Shown piece after piece: positions 60,955-64,000 of a DNA stretch of 64,000 nucleotides. The notes below the pieces were generated by a model. The model was not told the DNA's origin. It did not search any database and was given only the letters and a program-made list of their open reading frames with translations. The translations under genes were made by a program, and so were the position numbers. Source of the DNA: JACDAL01 sp963849115 (GTDB lineage: Bacteria; Actinomycetota; CADDZG01; WHSQ01); NCBI GenBank assembly GCA_963849115.1, contig CAWKGK010000004.1:62001-126000 (forward strand). The letters run 5' to 3'. Numbering within the stretch: position 1 is the stretch's first letter; every line of letters begins with the position of its first letter.

Positions 60955-62271
60955 TCAGGGTGTAGCTGCGTCGCAGGCTTGATCGAAGATGCGCAGGCCG
61001 GCATCCGCCTGCCGTTCGTTGATCACCAGCGGCGGTGACATACGGATCGCCTGGTCTCCTGCCTGAAGCAGAAGGGCACCACGCTCGAATGCCGCCTTCT
61101 CGACCGCGTCGGCGATCGACGCGCTCGAGAATTCGACCCCGAGCATGAGACCGAGCCCTCTGACCTGAGTGATGAAGTCGTGGCGGGCGGCCATGTGCAA
61201 GAGACCCTCCTCGAGGAGCTCGCCGATCTTTGCCGCGTTCGCCTGCAGCTCGCCTTCGATCAGATCGATGGTGGCAAGGGCGGCGGCACAGGAGACGGGG
61301 TTGCCACCGTAAGTCGAGCCGTGGCTCCCCTTCCGCCACGTCATCAGTTCCGAACGTGCCGTCATAGCGCCGAGTGGCATGCCACTGGCAATGCCTTTCC
61401 CCGACAGAACGATGTCGGGCTCGACGTCGAAGTGCTCGATCGCCCACATCCTGCCGGTCCGCCCCATCCCGCTCTGGACCTCGTCGGCGACCAACAGAAT
61501 GCCGTGCTCGTCGCACATGTTCCTCAGCATCTGTATCCACCCCCTGGGCGGCACAACGTAGCCACCTTCGCCCAACACCGGCTCGACCACTATGCAGGCC
61601 AGTTCCGACGGTTTGATCAGTCGCTTGAAGATGACCTCTTCGATGTAGCCGGGGGAATCCGGGTGATCCAGGTCCGAGAACGAGTAGAGACAGTCGGCAT
61701 AGGGCGCGTGCACCACGCTCGGCAGCATCGGGCCGAACCCGGCGCGGTAGTTCGCCTTGGACGCACCCAGGGTCACACTTCCATACGAACGTCCATGGAA
61801 GGAGCCGAAGAACGCCAGCGCGTACTGCCTGCCGGTGTGGTGCCGCGCGAGCTTGAGAGCCGCTTCGACTGCCTCCGTGCCCGAGTTTGCGAGGAACGTC
61901 CTTGTGTTCGCCATGGGGGCGATGTCGTCGATGCGGGCACAAAGCTCAGAGTAGATCGGGAGGTAGAAGTCGCTCGCCGAATAGTGCAACAGCTTATGCG
62001 CCTGACGGGTGATGGCCTCCGTAACGAGCGGATGAGCGTGTCCGGTGGAGCACACTGCAATGGCCGAATTCAGATCAAGGAACACATTGCCGTCGACGTC
62101 TTCTACCATCACGCCGGCGCCGCGCTCGGGCGCGAAAGGATAGGCGCGCGGCAGTGAGGGACTGGTCACGCGCTCGTCGCGCTCGACCACCGCTCGTGTA
62201 TTCGGTCCGGGAATCGAAGTGACGAGCCGGGGCTCGTCGAGAGCCGCCAGCTCCTCGTACGAGAGGCTCAC
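60955..62271 (-). CDS. Class III PLP-dependent aminotransferase (second)
   Basis: 438 aa, GabT/acetylornithine-type. VFLDLNSAIAVCSTGHAHP, TFLANSGTEAVEAALKLARHHTG, LLVADEVQSGMGRTG and DIVLSGKGIASGMPLGAM are the PLP motifs, GSTYGGNPVSCAAALA the late one. GTG start overlaps the aldehyde dehydrogenase stop (TAGTG). With the dehydrogenase it would convert an amine to an acid (as in 4-aminobutyrate or putrescine breakdown). Confidence 0.9.
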   Translation of the reverse strand: MSLSYEELAALDEPRLVTSIPGPNTRAVVERDERVTSPSLPRAYPFAPERGAGVMVEDVDGNVFLDLNSAIAVCSTGHAHPLVTEAITRQAHKLLHYSASDFYLPIYSELCARIDDIAPMANTRTFLANSGTEAVEAALKLARHHTGRQYALAFFGSFHGRSYGSVTLGASKANYRAGFGPMLPSVVHAPYADCLYSFSDLDHPDSPGYIEEVIFKRLIKPSELACIVVEPVLGEGGYVVPPRGWIQMLRNMCDEHGILLVADEVQSGMGRTGRMWAIEHFDVEPDIVLSGKGIASGMPLGAMTARSELMTWRKGSHGSTYGGNPVSCAAALATIDLIEGELQANAAKIGELLEEGLLHMAARHDFITQVRGLGLMLGVEFSSASIADAVEKAAFERGALLLQAGDQAIRMSPPLVINERQADAGLRIFDQACDAATP

Positions 62272-63830
62272 TACTCCACCACGACCGTCTGGCTCTGTTC
62301 TCTCAGATACAGCTGGGTGTAGTAGAGACCCCCGCCGGCCTTGCCGCTGCTTCCCGATCCCTTCCAGCCCCCGAAAGGCTGCACCCCCGGCCATGCCCCC
62401 GTAGTCGCGCCGGCCCGCCGGTTCACATATACAACGCCGGCTTCGATCTCTGTCAAGAAACGATCAACCTCTTGTTCGTCCTCGGAGTAGAAACCGGCCG
62501 TCAGTCCGTAGGGCGTATCGTTGGCGAGCCGCAGGCCTTCGTCGATCGAGTCGACAGGGGCGACCGCGACGAAGGGGACGAACAGCTCTTCCTTGAACAA
62601 GCGCGATGTGAGCGGCACTTCTACTGCCGTGGGTTGCACGAAGTTGCCGCGCTCGAGGCCGTTCTCGGTGATGCGGGCTCCCCCCACCAGGATCTTGCCC
62701 TCGGCACGCGCGTCGGTCGCCGCTTGCTCGAAGCGCTTCACGGCGTCGTGATCGATGACCGGGCCCATGTAGACGCCCGGCTCGTTCGGGTCGCCGATCA
62801 CGAGCTTCTCGGCTTTCTGCTTCAGTGCAGCCACGAAATCGTCGTAGACCTCGCGCTGCACATAGGCCCGCGAACAGGCCGAGCACTTCTGCCCCGAGTA
62901 ACCAAACGCTGAGCGCAGGACTCCGTCGGAGGCCTTGTCGAGATCCGCTTTGGCGGAGACGATCGCCGGGTTCTTGCCGCCCATCTCGCAGATGACGGGC
63001 CGAGGGTAGTCGGTACCTGCGCCTCGATAGATCTTCATGCCGACGTCGTAGGAGCCGGTGAAAGTGATGCCGTCCACGGATGGATGCTCGACGAGCTCTT
63101 TACCCACGACCTCACCCACACCGGTGAGCACGTGGAATGCGCCGGCCGGGACGCCTCCCTCACGAAATATCTCATACAGCTTCAGTCCCATCAAAAAGCC
63201 CTGCTCGGAAGGCTTGAGGACAACTGTGTTTCCGGCCACGAGTGCGCCTCCGGCCGGACCCCCGGACAGGGCGCTGGGAAAGTTGAAGGGGCTGATCACG
63301 GCCCACACGCCGTACGGGCGCAACACGCTCTTGGTGTGCTCCTGGGGGCTCAGTTGCCCCATGGCCACACTGAACCCGTCGTGCTCTGTCATCTGATGGC
63401 AGTAGTAGCGGATGAGGTCGGCGGCCTCTTCCACCTCGCCTAGGGACTCTAGTTGGTTCTTCCCGACCTCGAAACCGGTCAGCGCAGAAAGCTCATAGGC
63501 GCGCTCGGAGATCAGCTCGGCTACACGATTCATGATCTCGACACGCTCCTGCCAGGGCTTGGCAGACCATTCCGGAAAGGCCTTCTTCGCAGCGGCGACG
63601 GCATCGTGCGCATCCTCCGCCGTGGCCAACGAAAAGCGCCCGATCACGATGTCGTGATCGATCGGCGAGTGCTCTTCCATCATGCCCTCGCCTCTTCGTT
63701 CCTCGCCGTTCACGTAAAAGGGATGGTCTTTGCCGAGCCACGACCGGGCCTCCTCGACCCCCGCCTTGAAGCTCTCGACGAGCTCTTGCGAGTCTGCCGA
63801 CATGGTCGCGTAAGTGACCTTGAACCCCAT
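62271..63830 (-). CDS. Aldehyde dehydrogenase, delta-1-pyrroline-5-carboxylate dehydrogenase type
   Basis: 519 aa. PFNFPSALSGGPAGGALVAGNTVVLKPSEQ, FTGSYDVG, EMGGKNPAIV (catalytic Glu) and GYSGQKCSACSRAYV (catalytic Cys) are as in RocA/PutA-type enzymes that oxidise glutamate semialdehyde. C-terminal GGWKGSGSSGKAGG is typical. First complete gene of the operon in the window; the gene before it is cut by the edge. Confidence 0.9.
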   Translation of the reverse strand: MGFKVTYATMSADSQELVESFKAGVEEARSWLGKDHPFYVNGEERRGEGMMEEHSPIDHDIVIGRFSLATAEDAHDAVAAAKKAFPEWSAKPWQERVEIMNRVAELISERAYELSALTGFEVGKNQLESLGEVEEAADLIRYYCHQMTEHDGFSVAMGQLSPQEHTKSVLRPYGVWAVISPFNFPSALSGGPAGGALVAGNTVVLKPSEQGFLMGLKLYEIFREGGVPAGAFHVLTGVGEVVGKELVEHPSVDGITFTGSYDVGMKIYRGAGTDYPRPVICEMGGKNPAIVSAKADLDKASDGVLRSAFGYSGQKCSACSRAYVQREVYDDFVAALKQKAEKLVIGDPNEPGVYMGPVIDHDAVKRFEQAATDARAEGKILVGGARITENGLERGNFVQPTAVEVPLTSRLFKEELFVPFVAVAPVDSIDEGLRLANDTPYGLTAGFYSEDEQEVDRFLTEIEAGVVYVNRRAGATTGAWPGVQPFGGWKGSGSSGKAGGGLYYTQLYLREQSQTVVVE

Positions 63831-63847
63831 CGTTCCCTCCCGGATCT

Positions 63848-64000
63848 CTAAGCGGTGATGTCCTGCGCCGTGCGGTCTCGCCAGTAGTCCTGACCCTCCT
63901 GCGGCAATGTGTAGACCGGGTCGTAGTACTCGTGTGGCTGCTGCACTGCGTCGTCAGCCGCGTCGCCCTCGATACCCGTCCTGTAGTTCTTGGTCCAGTA
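63848..64000 (-). CDS. C-terminus of an unidentified protein (partial)
   Basis: Fifty residues up to TAG 63850-63848, starting at the right edge. The sequence is very rich in Tyr, Asp and Gln (HEYYDPVYTLPQEGQDYW). Codon use and the 17-base gap to the next gene suggest it is the preceding gene of the catabolic operon. The family cannot be named from this fragment. Confidence 0.5.
   Translation of the reverse strand, partial: YWTKNYRTGIEGDAADDAVQQPHEYYDPVYTLPQEGQDYWRDRTAQDITA

Overview
This is a high-GC chromosomal segment from a member of the Actinomycetota (Actinobacteria). Two gene orders known from Mycobacterium tuberculosis are recognisable. The first resembles the Rv1692-Rv1713 neighbourhood (HAD phosphatase, small Rv1693-like ORF, tlyA, NAD kinase, recN, SteA, MctB, pyrG, xerD, orphan ParA, scpA, scpB, rluB, cmk, der). 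The second resembles Rv1827-Rv1830 (GarA-type FHA protein, MerR, DUF151, MerR). DUF4193, a 13E12-type HNH protein with an actinobacterial LexA box, an F420-type LLM oxidoreductase and an adjacent lnt/ppm1 pair agree with this. The exact class cannot be fixed by reading alone; an uncultured or deep-branching lineage is likely.

Layout. 1-5.1 kb: end of a ferric-reductase-like membrane gene, a glutaryl-CoA-type acyl-CoA dehydrogenase, a NagD-like phosphatase, a secreted lectin-fold protein, a FUSC transporter and a rhomboid protease. 5.1-21 kb: a long plus-strand run holding a phasin-like gene with a lysine-rich tail, tlyA-nadK-recN-steA-mctB, then an envelope module (murJ, a GT4 glycosyltransferase, two tandem alkaline-phosphatase-like membrane proteins, a MraY/WecA-like transferase), then pyrG. 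21.5-30.8 kb: ald, xerD, deoB, a DksA/TraR-type zinc finger, parA with a ribbon-helix-helix partner, a hydrolase, a site-2 protease, trpS, an IclR regulator and a small monooxygenase-like protein. 30.9-38 kb: scpA-scpB-rluB-aroH-tyrA-aroA-cmk-der, nearly all overlapping, linking chromosome condensation, ribosome maturation and aromatic amino acid synthesis; a tRNA-Pro follows. 38.2-43.7 kb: pgsA-like, garA, ftsR-like MerR, a D,D-carboxypeptidase, hpt, DUF151 nuclease, a second MerR and a PD-(D/E)XK-like protein. 43.7-49.8 kb (minus): PIG-V mannosyltransferase, LLM oxidoreductase, GNAT, polyprenol-phosphate mannose synthase, lnt, DUF4193, a coiled-coil protein. 49.8-57.8 kb: YjbQ-like protein, proS, HAD, YtcJ amidohydrolase, two secreted proteins and an SOS-controlled DUF222-HNH gene. 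57.9-64 kb: a tight minus-strand catabolic operon (aldehyde dehydrogenase, two class III aminotransferases, a two-subunit CoA-transferase).

Notable points: a textbook LexA box lying exactly in the spacer of a sigma70-type promoter; a recurrent ACTTGT-NN-ACAAGT word near several gene starts; three open frames (der, rluB, lnt) that lack ATG/GTG/TTG where they should begin but overlap the upstream stop by four bases; and three genes broken by apparent one-base frameshifts, which may be real or assembly errors.
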